64,000 nt of DNA from Monarcha castaneiventris obscurior (Eukaryota > Chordata > Aves > Passeriformes > Monarchidae). This document shows positions 36,317 to 49,809 of this stretch, one piece after another. Numbering within the stretch: position 1 is the first letter of the stretch; each line of letters opens with the position of its first letter. Made by a program: the position numbers and the translations under genes. The notes under the pieces are model-generated. The model made no database searches and was not told the DNA's origin. It saw only the letters and a program-made list of their open reading frames with translations. The stretch covers positions 310,001 through 374,000 of the forward strand of contig JAMPIT010000206.1 of the NCBI GenBank assembly GCA_026261815.1, written 5' to 3'.

Positions 36317-39300
36317 TATTTCTTCTTAGTATAATGTTTTGTCTTTTTCTCCTTTGCCCATTTTTGCAGGTGCCAGGTTCAAGCTTTCCTTTCCTAGAAG
36401 ATGCCTTTTCCAAAACACAAAAATGAAGACTGTCACAGAATGTGAAGCCTTTCAAAGAAGACACCAAACAACAACTCCATGCTAAAATGTAAGCTGGAAA
36501 ACATGGACTGTCTTCTGAAAGCATGGTTCTCACTCATCAACACTTCTGAGACACAGGAATAGGCAGGAATCACTCGTGAGTTTTGGTCTCTTCAAATGAA
36601 ATCCCATTACCTGAGTTCCCAAGGCCAATGGCTGCACATGGAAAAAACGGGGTAATAAGTAATTTCATGCAGTTTGATACTATACTCCTGCTCTACTCTC
36701 CCTGTGTTAACCTACCCGCTGAGGTTGCTGGGGTAGCAAATCATTTAACATATTGATTTTTTAGCTATTTTAAGTGAATATAGGATTTATAGGTGCATTT
36801 TTCCTTCAAAGAATGAAGCTGTAGAAGGCACAGCAAGACACATTTTGTTCTGTCAAAGCAGTCTGTGAGTGGAACAGAAAACCTTTGCTTTCTGATATTA
36901 CATACAGAGGCATGAAAAGCGAACAGGCTCCTGGTGCCTCCACACATGCAGGTGCCTGAGTGAGTGCAGAGATCCATGCTCCCATTACAAGACAGCACTG
37001 AGGGACGTCAAAATTGCTGAAGAACCCCATGCCTGCAGGCAAGAAGTGATTTCCCTCTACCTTTAAGACTCGTATCTTCAAATTTATAGCCCAAACAGGA
37101 GTCTGAAAATGGGCAACACACTAAAACTTCCTTCCAGAAAGGGGGAAGCATCTGTTCCAATAGGTTGACTGTATCTGAACCACAGGTCACCTCCCATGTG
37201 CAGCTGCGCAGGGAAACCAAATTCCCCCTAGGATGCAGTTCCACATGGGTGATTGACATACGCGGTGCCTACTGATAGGGCACTTTGGCATTTGTTCCAC
37301 ATTTTAATTCCTCAAGCTTTAGTACTGTAGGATTCATGCCTTGGAAGCTGCGATTCTTGGGGACAGCATACAATTTACAGAGGGGCACCTTTCCTTTCTT
37401 CTTCCCTTTCTCTTCTGGATTTTTATATAGGACTTTAATTCTTTTCCTTCCCTCCCCCCACTGCCTCCAGCTGCTTTCAATTGATACAGGAGAAAGTAGA
37501 GGTCACAGGAAGAGTGAAGACACATAATTTAATTTTCATTTTGTCCATTAATCATGCATGATTTCAGCCAGCCATTTAACAAGGTGGGACTCTAGAGTGA
37601 TCACTCTTCTAGAGTGATGGGGGAAAATTCACTCTAATTCCCATTGCTGCTCCACACTCCTGTTCATGCTGCACAGAGCAGCCTCTCCTTACAGAGAAAA
37701 ATGGATCTAAATGTTCCAAAAAGCATATGCTGTCCTGGAAGTCTTCTCAAGAGCTTTTTACTAAATTTAAAAGTGTCGAGCTGAAGCTGTTGGTGCTTCA
37801 TTTGTGGGTGGCTGGATTTTGGGGAGGTGTGACTCAAAGCAAGCCAAATAAGAAGCTCTGTATTTTAGAACATTTTGATATGAAGCTGTCACTATTGCTA
37901 CACATTATTCTAGCTCAAGAATCAGAAAGCCTAGAAGTAGTTCTCTGTGTCTGCACCCCTTACATACTCTCTGCTATTTGCAAGACTCTAAGCTAGTCAG
38001 GATCAAATCTCCTAAAGTGAGACATTTCTGGAAATTACAGAGATGTGCACTAATCATAGGTAAGGTCAAGGAGACTGGATGTATTGGGCCTTGCACATCC
38101 ACAGATGAGACAGAAAAAAGCACCTTCTTTCTCTGCTGGAGTTTGATGAGTACTGCAACATTTGCCATCTTGGAAGGTGATGTCTCAGCCCCTCTCTCTG
38201 TCTCACTTTTGTTTAATTGTTCAGCAAAGTGACCTTAGTGTGTGGAGGGGAAGAAATCTCCCTCTGATTTAAGAATAGTCCTTAGCAGCTGTGTTGGGAG
38301 TGAGGGTTGAGGAACCCAAGGAAAACTGCAGCAAGGGACACTTCTCAGTGACTGTCTATCTGCTCAACAGGAGGGACCTGGCCTCCTCTCTATGTCCATG
38401 GATGAACTCTGGACATCCCAGTTACTGTATACTGAAGGAAGCTTCTGTATTTCACAAGGTTTCTATGCCAGCTGTGAATACGCCAGTCTCCTTCCACTCA
38501 CTGTGCTTGTCAGAGAAAGAAAGCAAAGGCTTATCCTGGACTTCGAAGCAAGAGACCCAAGGACACATGCCTCCCTGGAGAGGAAAAAACGGGTTTTTCA
38601 AACCAAAAAGGTGAAAAGCCTGAGAAGTGTTCTCTCTCTCAGAGGCCGCTTAAGGGCATAATTCAGCAGAAAGTAAGAATTAGCAGTACATTCCTTCGCC
38701 CTTTCAAGGGCACCTGTTCAAAGGAACAGTGGGATGGTTAAAGGAAGAGGAGTGCAGATGCACAGAAGTAGGATAAGATTTGAGTAGGTCAAAGTCTGAA
38801 TTGCTGACAATCACTATTTTGGAGGGACCCTGAGCAGTTCAGCTCTGTGATGGAAAAGGCATTTGCCAAGACAGCACTGCCACTCTGGAGCCTTTGATGA
38901 CAAAGAGGTGCTCATTGGTTCTAGGGAAAAAACTCTGTCCATCTTTCTCCAAAAAATTACAACCTTGTTTCCAGGAGACTTCTCTAGCAAGATCACTGAC
39001 CCAAGTAAAGGGGCCATGATCCCAATCTTTAAGTACCCAAAACTACAGGGATTTCCCAAAATGCCAGTGCTATATCATCCCTGACACAGGCTATGGAGAG
39101 GTGTCATGGGGACCAAAAGCCCCTTCAGCACAACTCTGATAGGAACAGGGTGACAAACAGGTGAAATGAAAGATTTATTACATTTGATTTCCCAATTCTT
39201 AAGGGCTAACAGCCAATGCCTGTGAAACCAGGAATATGGGAAGGGTAGCAGGGATTATATTTATCTGTCAGTGTTTCTAATCAAATTTACCAACTGTGGA

Positions 39301-42300
39301 AGATGTTTGGGCATTCTTGTCTAGTCAGATCAAAAAAATAAAAGTACAGAGAGAAATTTTTAAAAGAAGAAATGAGAATTAGAGACCCAACCTGCACTCA
39401 CTTTCTGTGGGATTCGGGAGCATCACTGCCTTTATGAAAATTTCCCTTTGCATGTGAAGAATACAGTCATGTGAACTGAAATACTGCACCTACCGTCAAG
39501 ACTAGGGAACAAGAACAGGCAGACGGGCTCAGTTCTTATGATTCTATTAAATTAATTTTTAGTACTCCAAAACAGAATTACCATAAAGTTCAGGAGTGAT
39601 TATGTGTAATAATTAAAAGAATTTTCACAACACCATTACTGAGCAAGCCCTCTGTATTACAAGCAACTTTATCAGCTGCTGAGCCAAACCATATTTCACA
39701 AGGCAAAAACCTGATCAGGCCACATTTGCCAGGTGAGTATTATGTAGTGTTTCCTTTTCTGGTGCTTGACTGAGAGTAGCAGCACAGACTTGAAATGTTA
39801 GCTGCTTTGTTTCATTTTTGCTACATGTGTATGTTTTCAGTAAATTACGTATTGCAAGCAACCCCTGTATGCACAATCCCACCTCTACTAATAGACTTTT
39901 ATATTCTGACAGGGACAATCAGCATTAAATAATCCCCTTCAATTTACAAAAGAAGTTTCCAGTCTCTGAGTTTTAAACTATTAGTGATCCATCACTTACA
40001 ACAAAACCCAACACAGATCCTCTGTTAACAGCCTGGATTTTAAATATTTACTGTTCACGGTGGCTGTTTGTCTGTGTGTGCAGGAATGACTAACTGTGCT
40101 CTGCCTTCCTGGGACGCCATCAAAAACAAGAGGGGATTGCATAAGTGGACTGTTTCCTGGTTTAAGTATTTAAATTAGTTTCCTTTTTTCCCCCATCATG
40201 CATTATTCTAAGCAAGAGGATGTAACTCTGCTTGCAGGATGGAAACAAGAAGCAGATGATGCAACAGGAAAGCAGACACAGATAAGCACAGAGGCCAATT
40301 AAAAAAAAATATTTTAATAACACCACCATTTGAATGCAAAATGCAAAGAGAAATGACAATAAACACCCAAGCTTGCTTCTAAAGGAATGAATAAGCTCAA
40401 AAATCCTTCAAAAAGATTATCCTAAAAAAATCTGACATGTGCCTTTTAAATAGATAAAGCAGTTCTACTTTGGAGTGACTGAAATACAACACTGTCATAA
40501 CCGTAAATTTGTACTTGGATCCAGATACTATGACAGAAAACATTTGATAGCAAATAGAAAAAAAATACGACAGGTCCCTATTCCTGACCAATAATGCTAC
40601 AAAACATGCGCACAGGATTTGAAGAACAACATCAACAAATTCTTTAAATCCCTGTCTACCTTCTGCAACTGAGCCAGGATATTTCCTTCCAAAATAAGCC
40701 TGAAAACACTTTTTTTCTTTTTAATCATATGTTGCCTTTAGACGTTTTAGATTTGTGTTTTTCTCCTGTACCCAAATACTTCCTTTGTGGGAAAGCAAAA
40801 GTAAACATAAAAAAGAAATGCAATGAGTATGGTCAAAATGTCTCAGTGACGATCAAAAGATCAAGCCTAACTGAATGCTGCTAGGGCATCCAAAACTGCA
40901 CCAAAAAATTATGGTCCTACCCTATTAATTTCTGTTTTCCAAGGATTGCTACTGATGTCATGTATTGGAAGACATGACCTACTTTCTGTATTTTCAGAAA
41001 ATACAAATAAAGAAGATCTCATCGCTAAATATATTTAAAAACCAGAAGAAAGAGAGGGGAGCCACAAGCAGTAGGGCAGAGAGGTGGGCTTGGGTGAGGT
41101 AGAGGTAGTTTGCCAGACAACACAAAAGATTCCTGGTTTTTACTACTGACCATGACTTCTTTTTTTTTTTTTTAAACAAGGGCACGGCATTTATGCAAAA
41201 AGGAATTCACTCACTCAATACCAAGCCACTGGCAAATAAAATAATTGCATCAGGTGTACTCCCCTCTCTTCTCTGGAAGAAGAAGGTGCCTTTGCATAGT
41301 GCTTGACCACCTGCAGCCACCCCAAAACTCTGCTGGCCAGGGGCTGCCTGTGCTGGGACTCAAGGGAACCACGGCTGCACTCCAAGCCTTGGGACTTGGT
41401 TCTGTCATTAAAGGATATCAAACTTCCATGTGCACAGGTGGCTCTTGGACAAACCTGAGGCTTAGTTTGCTGTAGGTTACTTCCTGAGGTCCTCATGTGA
41501 AAAAGGCTCCAAAATATCCCTTGGGTACCAACTGCTGCTTATTCCCCAATTTAAAAGCCCCACAGCTTTGAAGCAGTTTACGAGCTGTTTCTGCAGTAAT
41601 AGACGTGAACTTCTCAGAACTAATTATCAGAAGGAATATACACCCTCTCCACAAATCCATCTAAACACTGAAGCTCTACTAAGTACACTCTGCTCCCTTG
41701 TCAAACTACATGGGTCTGATTTTCCTGCACAGCATGAGGTAGGATCTTGCTGCTACCAAAGCTGAAAGCCCCAAATGCAACATGACTAAGAACTGAATTG
41801 CCCCGTTTCCAGAACTAAGGCAGGCTCCGCATGCTAATTCTCTGCTAAGCCAAAGCATGGGGCTTTGATTTCCTAACCTCAGAATATTATCTGGCTCTGG
41901 TGTAGGATTACCATTAGCTCTGTACATCTGTCTTTACAGTAGGGTCACTGTCACACCATATGTCACTTGGACAACCTTCATTCTTTCTAGATTTTTGTCT
42001 TTTTAAAAATCAGTGTTCATCTGGAAGAGCCTGGATTCCCTTGGCTTCCAAAATCTGCTTTGCATTGCAAATGCATGAGGCTGTAGGCAAAGTGGCATTA
42101 GTGAGACAGAGAAAGACACAGAGAGAGATACTGAAAACCTGCTAACACAAAATGTTTTCAGGTTGCTCTTCTCTTCAATACTAACAAAAAAAAAAAATCC
42201 CCAACTGCCCAAACAAAACGTCAGAGAAGGTTTATTCAATTTCCATTTACCAAACAAATAACCTTTTCTTTTTTTCTTTCTCAGACGGCTTCTGCATAAG

Positions 42301-43112
42301 TTCATTATCTTCAATGAATATTCCTGACTTGCACCAGGGTTAACAAGAGAGAGTCTGACCTAGAAGGAGCAGGTCAGGCCCCACATGGAAGCCATCACAG
42401 GGTGGCAAGTCACAGCCTCAGTACACACAAGGTATCCCAATCTTTTGATACAGGAGGAAAAAACTCCTGCAAAATTCATGGACAATTAATTCTCCCTCTT
42501 CCCCCTCTAGTACTGTAGTAAGAAAAAGGGTCATCAGTCTCCAGATTGTCACTCTCTCAGAGGAACAATGAAAGAAATGAGGGGATCTGGAGGGAGAATT
42601 GAAATGGGTCTTTCAAGATCAATGGCCAGCCTTCTGGGACATTATGAGGATTTTATACTTCTATAGTACCTTTCACCCTGAAGGAACTCAAACACCTTTC
42701 TAAATTGTATACTGATCTCACATGAAGGCTGCATCCAGTGAAAGGGAGAAGAGAAAACCATGTTCATGCAGGCGGTCATATGACAGCTCCTGTGCCAGAG
42801 GGAGCACAGGAACACCTACAGGAGATGCAGGTCTCTGCCCCAAGGAGTTTAATAAGCCTGGGCCTGACTATGTAACAGACTTGTGCAAGGGGATGTAGGG
42901 GGAAAGAAGATGACCAAAACATAGGGAAGCCAGAAGAAAAGAGAAAAAACAGCCACAGCTTGCTTCAGAGAAGAACATCAAGTCAAACCACATGTATAAG
43001 AAGCAAATGGAAACACTCCACAGCCACTCAGAAACAAAAGCAAGACTTGGAGAACTGCATTGAAGCTGCAAAGGAGATCCAGGGCACTTTCCTGTTCTAG
43101 AGAAAGACAATA
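36317..43112. other. Intronic DNA, no gene seen
   Basis: This is AT-rich intronic sequence with short A or T runs (for example T14 at 41160-41173). The one structural curiosity is the nested palindrome at 37591-37619. Short open frames here show no recognisable protein. Confidence 0.55.
37591..37619. repeat. Nested palindrome with direct repeat
   Basis: AGAGTGATCACTCT (37594-37607) is a perfect 14-bp palindrome. TCTAGAGTGAT occurs at 37591-37601 and again at 37609-37619. ATCACTCT (37600-37607) can pair either with the left or with the right copy of AGAGTGAT. Confidence 0.85.
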
Positions 43113-43116
43113 GGGC

Positions 43117-43733
43117 TGTTGCAGTGGTTGAGTCCACTGCACGAATGACCAAGGAGCCACAGAGCTCCAAAACAGAGGAGGTTCGCTGGTGGGCGGGCTC
43201 AGAGGCCTAAGACCACCCCCTTTCCCCCTTCTTAAAGTCCATGTGCTAGATAGTTCTCCTTTCCTTGATACCCCACCCAAGGTTCCCGGGTCCCTTGTTC
43301 CACTCTCACCTATCCCAGTGGTCACTGTCCTGTCACCCCATGTCCTCTCCATCCCCTGGCCCCCAAAGGAGAGGTTCTGATGTTCTGCCCGCCCCCGGTG
43401 CCGCTCCGGATAAAGCCCCAGACCCCTCAATGTTCTGCGTTCTTTCTCCCTTGATCCCGGCGAGCGGAGACCCCAAGAAACCCCTGGGAACTCCATACGA
43501 AGCACCCCTCCCGCCTCTTTGTCCCCGGCAACGCTGCAGGAGCTATCGGGCTCTCTGTGTGTGTGGCTGCGAGTATCCACCAACTCCGGTGTGTCAGAGC
43601 GTGTCCGAGTGCGTTTGCGCGGCACCCCCGGAGCTGCTCCAACAGGGACGCGATCGGGACGGACGCGACGCTCTTTCCACCTCCACCCCCCCCCCCCCCC
43701 CCCCCCCCCCCCCCACTCGCGCAGTGCGTCACA
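43117..43733 (+). mobile_element. Probable CpG-rich solo LTR (617 bp)
   Basis: The segment starts TGTTGCAGTGG and ends GTGCGTCACA. It is flanked by GGGC at 43113-43116 and 43734-43737 (AGGGC if the last A is counted with the repeat), consistent with LTR ends and a 4- or 5-bp target duplication. Internally, GGATAAAGCC (about 43409-43418) could be a TATA-like or polyadenylation element. The right half is CpG-dense and ends after a 29-base C run (43686-43714). A 215-codon minus frame (42978-43625) crosses the left boundary and matches nothing I know, so it is not taken as a gene. A short duplication can arise by chance, so this call is weaker than the 10.4-kb LTR. Confidence 0.6.
43686..43714 (+). 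repeat. Homopolymer of 29 C
   Basis: An uninterrupted run of 29 cytosines lies within the CpG-rich part of the candidate LTR, near its 3' end. The run length is likely polymorphic and prone to sequencing error. Confidence 0.9.
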
Positions 43734-46700
43734 GGGCTTTTTCTACCAGCTTAAGAATCAGCAAGTCCCAGCAGAGTTCAGACTCAAGATGTGGACGCTG
43801 AAGAAAAGAGCCTATCTCTCACTGAAAACCACAAAGGTTCCCTGCCTCTTCTCTATGCCTCATTTTCCACTGCTTTTCCAATGAAAACGTTCACCATGGA
43901 ATGCAGAGAAAAGAGCAGCATCAGCTACATCCCTACCAGGGTATCCAGTGGATTAAAGGTGCTCCTGCAGCCCCGACTCAAACTGGTCAGCTCAAAGGTG
44001 TCATTAGAGAGCTCATCCAAAGAGTTTTCAAACAAATTCAGCTACACTCAGACACAAAGATACATCAAGTATATAATCTGTTGTTATTCCACTGAGAGTA
44101 AAGCCTCACCTAAGCCTCGATTTTTAAAAATTAGTCTTAACAGCTCATCTTCCTGTGCCTCTCGTATTTCCCTATCCCCTTGAAGTCTGGGGCATCTGGG
44201 TATGACTGTGATCTTGCCCATGATGGGATGGTAAGATACAAATGACAGAGGAAGAGACTACAGGTTGACCTTATTGTCAGATAAAATCCATTACGTGTGA
44301 TTGAAAGTTAACAAAATGCAGTCACATAAAAATTACTATCATGAAGTGCACCATGATTTACTGACTAAATGAATGAGAAATTTATCTGAATAAAATAGTC
44401 CTAGCCCTCCTGCATTGGCAACGCATGATAAATTGCTGATTGTGAGAAGATCATTGCTTGCTGTTGGATGACTTACACACATTGATTTTTCCTAACAACT
44501 CTAATTGTCATAATAGCACCTCCACATACATTACATAAAGTTTCCTCTTAGCAAGCAAAAAATTCTTTCAGGCCTTCAGGTCCCAAACTGCAAAGAATAA
44601 AGATGGAAAGGAAGGATTTACAAACTACCTCATTGCCTTTTATTATGCAGATCAAAGGTCCAACCCACTGGATCTTAATCTTGAAGAGATGGGAACAACA
44701 TTCAAGAAAGTGCAGGCATTGTGCAATCACAGCTGTGATCACAGTGGGTTGTTTTTTGCATAGTAGTGATCTAATTTTGTGAGGCCAAAAAAGGTATTTG
44801 AGAAAGAAGAATGCAATCCCAAAGAACAAGGAAAAAAACCCCCGTCATTTCTCCAATTTCATTAAGATGCACAGGGGCAGACTGTGCAGTCCTTATGTAA
44901 GTGCTCTCATTGATTAAGGTTGTGTAGGTGAGAAATCTCTCACTAAGTTGAAAAGGCAAAGCACAGTCTATTAATAGGAAAATAAAAGTGGTGGAATAGA
45001 TAAGAAAAATGGAGGAGAGAGAGAGATACCACGTATTCTCAATTAACTGAAAATCAACCACAATAACCCACGTTCTTTTCTTTGAGGCATCTGAGAGGTG
45101 ATAAAAGACCACCTTAAAAAAAACCAAAACAATGCCCTGCCATTCAGTGTCCTCTCCAGTAGCTGCATTTCAGACTTACCCATGAGGATTTTCCAAAAGT
45201 CCTTGCTTTATACAGAGGAATGTGATGCTCAGGAGCATGAATAAACCAGTCTATTTACTGACATTAATGTTTTGGGTTTTTTGACCCAGTACACTGTACT
45301 CATAGCAGAGAGCCTGGGCAGAAGCAGAGCAAAGCAGACACATCAGCTGCCTTTGGTGAAAGAGCCAAAGGTGCCAGAGTGCACCTGGGAGAGCTCCCGA
45401 TCTGTGCTGGCCACTTCACAGCTGCTGTCTGCTATAGGAAGCACAATGCTGGGAGCTCCGCTTAAGTTACAGCCCTGACATTTCCACTCTGACCTGTGCT
45501 GCCCAGAAGCCAAAGAGCACACAGAAAGCCTCTCTGGCACAAGGCTTGCCAAGTAGCTGGGAAGCAGAGAAGGCAAGCAGGATGCTCCAGAGAGGTGAGT
45601 GGATAATAAGGCGTAAGGGTTCTGTTGGTCTTATTCAGCTTTCCCTGGCCGGCTGCAGTGGGAAACACCTTGCTTGACAGCAATGCAGGATTGACACACA
45701 TGGTGTGAGCAGTGCAGCTTTTACTGAAAGGCAGAAGGGCTTAGGGGCCATTCTTTTCACAGGCTGCTTTCTCCTGAAGGGCTGCACTGGTACTCGTGGT
45801 TTTTGCCCTCCCTGACCCCCAGTCATTGCTAAGCTGGGGCCTTTTCCACTGCTCCATTAGCACAAAAATGCCAGGTTTGCAGTGCATCTGACACGCTGTC
45901 CATCCCCAGCCAAAGCAGGCTTCGAGCAAGGGTGCCTGCAGGTGACACCCATGTCCCTTTCAGCAGGGCCCCTGGAAAACAGCCCACCCCTTATGTAACC
46001 TGAGTCAAGGATTATTTTTTTTTGTATTAAAAAAAAAATCTCGTCTGCACCTTGGGAAGGACTGGGGATGCAATCCCTGTGCTGTTTGCAAACCAGGTAC
46101 AGGAATGGGTAAGTGGAAAGGGAAATTTCCAGAGCGGCACAGCTGGTGACTTCTCTTGTGTCATGGTGAGAAATCTCTGACATCTCCCACTGACACCCAG
46201 AGCTTTACCTGCTTCAGACAAAAGCTTTTTGGTACATACAGTTTCCCCATTGTGTTGCCTTTTACCTAGGGGATGTGAGCAGGTGCTTGAAGAAACACAG
46301 AAATTATTCTCCTTGTTCCTGGACTAGCAACCCCCATGTAGTCAGATGAATAAAGTGAATACATCTTCAGAGTGACCACATACACTAAATTCTACTGTAC
46401 ATCCATGTGTATTGTGTAGTTTGTGATACACATAGTAACTACTCCAGAAATGTCTTAAAAGGTTTTAAATATTTCTGTTCTATGCATGGGTCTGTGGGAA
46501 TGGTGAAGCTGTCTTCAAGTGATGGGACCAGTTTCACATGATATGAAGGGCTTAAAAGTCACTCTCCCAAAAATCACTTAAAATTGCTTTTCCATCTGTA
46601 AGACTGCAATGATTTGTAACCCTAATTTACTGCATTCTCCTGCCATAGACGAATCCTCTAGGTGTGTATGTCCGTGGCGACTTAACAATAGAAAATTCCT

Positions 46701-47086
46701 ACATTTTTAGTTTTGTTTTAGCCATCTGTGATAAGGGAAAACTACAAATAATTTTGACCCAGTGAAGCATTTCCATAGTTTGGAACACTGAAATTCTAGT
46801 TGAGATGGATTAATGGTCAGACTGCAGGTTAGTAAGATTATAGCTGAGATTCTCCAGTCCTTCATCTGTCCCATGACTGGTTAAAAAACCATTTAATATG
46901 GCAACAAGTATTTCATACTATTTCCATCTTCCAGAGGTACAGAGACCACAGAAAGCTGTGGTGTCTGCAGTAATTTCCTGTGAACTGTAGCAATACCAAA
47001 ACAAGGTCCTGTGCTATTAAATGGGTAAGGAGGGGAAGAAGAGAACTAAAAGCTGGATGAGGGGAAACCGGAGGTATACTTGAGCA

Positions 47087-47156
47087 GGGAACTTAGAGGG
47101 AGAGAAAGAAAAATGGATCATGGGAACTTAGAGGGAGAGAGAAAAGGAGCAGACAA
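47087..47156. repeat. Two-copy 35-bp tandem duplication
   Basis: GGGAACTTAGAGGGAGAGA occurs at 47087 and at 47122. The remainder of the second unit is diverged and purine-rich. Confidence 0.7.
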
Positions 47157-49786
47157 ATAATATAGGACAGATTAAAACCAAAAAACAAGAGGAAAAAAAC
47201 CACCAAACCTCCCCAGCCTGCTGGATTCAGAGGGAAAGAAGTACACACTGGAAAAAGAATTCCCTGGAAAGTGCATGTTGGGCAGTCTCAGGAACCTTGC
47301 TTTCTCTAGGCAATACCATGTTCAAAAATGAATTTAAAATTCAGATTCCTTTGAAAATGTTTACTCTTCAAGGAATGTCATGTCACAAAAGGAGGAGTCA
47401 TCTCAGGACAGACCTTACACTCTCTCTAGGTAGACACTTTGAAATTATTTCTCTTTCTGTTTTTTAAAGACATCGGCTTTTCTCTAGTTTCTCCAAACAG
47501 CATAAGCAAACAAAAGGCATCTTACCGGTTTACCTGTTTCTCAAACCAGCAGATTTTAACTAGAAGTGAGGGACCTGGCAGAACAGACTCTACAGAAGGG
47601 TGCTAGCATGAGCAGCCAAAGACAAAGCTTCTGGAGTGAGTAATCAGGTTTAATGCTGCCCAAGTGTGAAACAGAAGTGAAAAGGAGACAGAGGAAACAT
47701 GTTTTTGCCAAACTCGGGCTTGCTTTCCTATGAAATACTTGACCCTCTCTAGGCAGCTGCTAACAAGTTCCCACTGGGTGTAAATGAGGAAGCACGTATT
47801 TGGAAGATGTGTTGCCACAGAATGGGTGGTTTTGTCCCAGTGTGTAAGAGATGCTTGCAAGCTAATGCATACAAAATGTTCTTCTCATACATGAAAAAGG
47901 GGCTGAGTACGGGGTGGGAGGACTCCAGAAAGCAACGAGAGAACAAAGAACATAGAGACCAACAGACCGGTTCCTCTCCTTATTAAGAAATGTGGCTGTC
48001 TCAGACAACACTAAGCTGGTGAACATTAACATAAAGAGGGCAAGTTTCCCACTGCCCATGAGGAATGAAATCTTTGCTGAGAGAGCAAAGCCACATTTTT
48101 TAGCAAATTACATGCATCAGCAGGGATTTGGCAGAACCTCCTGAGCACAGGACTCCAAATCTGCACTTAACCACTTACTATGACAGTCTTTCAAGAAGTA
48201 TTAGGTGTTCCTATTATGGACACATACATGTTGCAGCATTAGGAAATCTTTCTGGAGGGAACATACATACTGATAACATACTGCTTCTAGGTAGCATTAG
48301 GCTTGAGTATTTAGAAATTATTTGGAAAGCACCAGAAATAGGATCAACATAGATAAAATGAAAGACAAAATAGGAATTCAGAAATGAAAGGTACACCTTG
48401 CTGCTGAGCTGGAACATTCTAACCATCCAGGGAGCATAGAATGATTATCAGAGAGCACTCCTTCACACAAACACAGGCTAGGTAGAAGTTGAGTTCAAAG
48501 CTTTGAATTGATGCTGACACTGGTCCTGGTATCGCTGCTCTGGGATCAGGTGGCCAAGCCCTCTGCTGAGGCACAACCAGGCTGTAAGTCACGTTGGTTT
48601 AGAGAAGGCACAGAAAAGCTCCTGGTATTATATGTCCAAAAAGCCAAAAAGCTATACTAGCCTCAAAGGAGTATCTAAACACAAGTTTATAAACGGGCTG
48701 TTGGGCTCCACATGTAACTCCACAAAACACAATGACATTTGCTCACAAGTTCAGAACACTCCTGAGCTACAGTCATGAACTGCAGTAAACAAAGGTGAGC
48801 AAAAATGAGCCCCTAAAAATGGGACTACTACTTTTCCTTTGAAAATACGAGCCTTACTTGGTCCTAAGTTCCTAGCTGGAACATTAGTCAGTACTTATTG
48901 ATGTTCTCTTCAAGCAAAAGAGCTGAGATGTATTCATGCTCCTGGGACAAACAGCCTCTTTCAGTGGCATCAAAATGTTCCTGGGGCAGGGGAGTGGAGG
49001 GATGACACAGGATGTTTAAGGAACACAGGGATTACAACAGAGGAGGGGATTTTCTCTTTTTGGCAGTCCTTAGTCTCCCAGACTTCTCTCTGTGTCTTTC
49101 TTCCTTTCCTGCCATTTCTTGCATCTTACGGAGCAGCACAGATAATTGTGGACATTCCACTTGTGGCATTTCTGATTTTCAAAGCTCTTCACAGTGCTAC
49201 CCAAAATGAAGCTGCCACTGTGTGTAATCTTTAATTAGCTGCAACACCTCTGAGGTGGGCACTGCCTCTTCTGACATGTGGCTCTGACACCCTCCAGAAA
49301 GCCCCACCACAGCAGAAATACCTAGATTTTCTTCCTTCACAATGTTGGTTTTTTTAACAGCTTGATCAGGTGTACAGGACTGCCTGAAGGAGCAGTTGGG
49401 AAAGGATTGCCATGTACTCCCCCATTCGCAAAGGAACCCATTTCCCAATTACATTGGTAACTGGTGATGGGTACATGCAGAGAGGAACCCTGCAGTTTCC
49501 CCTGTTCCCTAGGCTAGCTCTCTATGTGCACCAGCCCTTCTGGCCTGCCCCCCACAAAAACCAATGCCATTCCTAGCTAGCCTGCAAACAGGAAAGAGGA
49601 GGTGATGCAGGAGACAGAAAAGGAGGATGTGTACAACATGGGGAGTCAGCAAACAGTCCTGTGGGGGGAGGAGGAGCCCATGCTGACTTTTCATAACTCC
49701 CCCCGCCTCTTCCTCCCCCGATGATGTCTGTTCTTCTGTTTACCTGAGTATAGAGCCATGGGCAGGGAAGGAGTCACCCACATGTT

Positions 49787-49809
49787 AAAAAAAAAAAAAA
49801 AAAAAAAAA
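49787..49809 (+). repeat. Poly-A run (23 A)
   Basis: This is an uninterrupted run of 23 adenines. No retrocopy body or target duplication is evident beside it, so it is treated as a simple homopolymer. Confidence 0.85.

Noticed and set aside
42978..43625. 215-codon minus-strand frame
   Set aside because: It crosses the boundary of the candidate LTR and is driven by GC-rich LTR sequence. The product resembles nothing known.
49787..49809. Poly-A tail of a processed retrocopy
   Set aside because: No gene-like body or flanking duplication is visible beside the A run.
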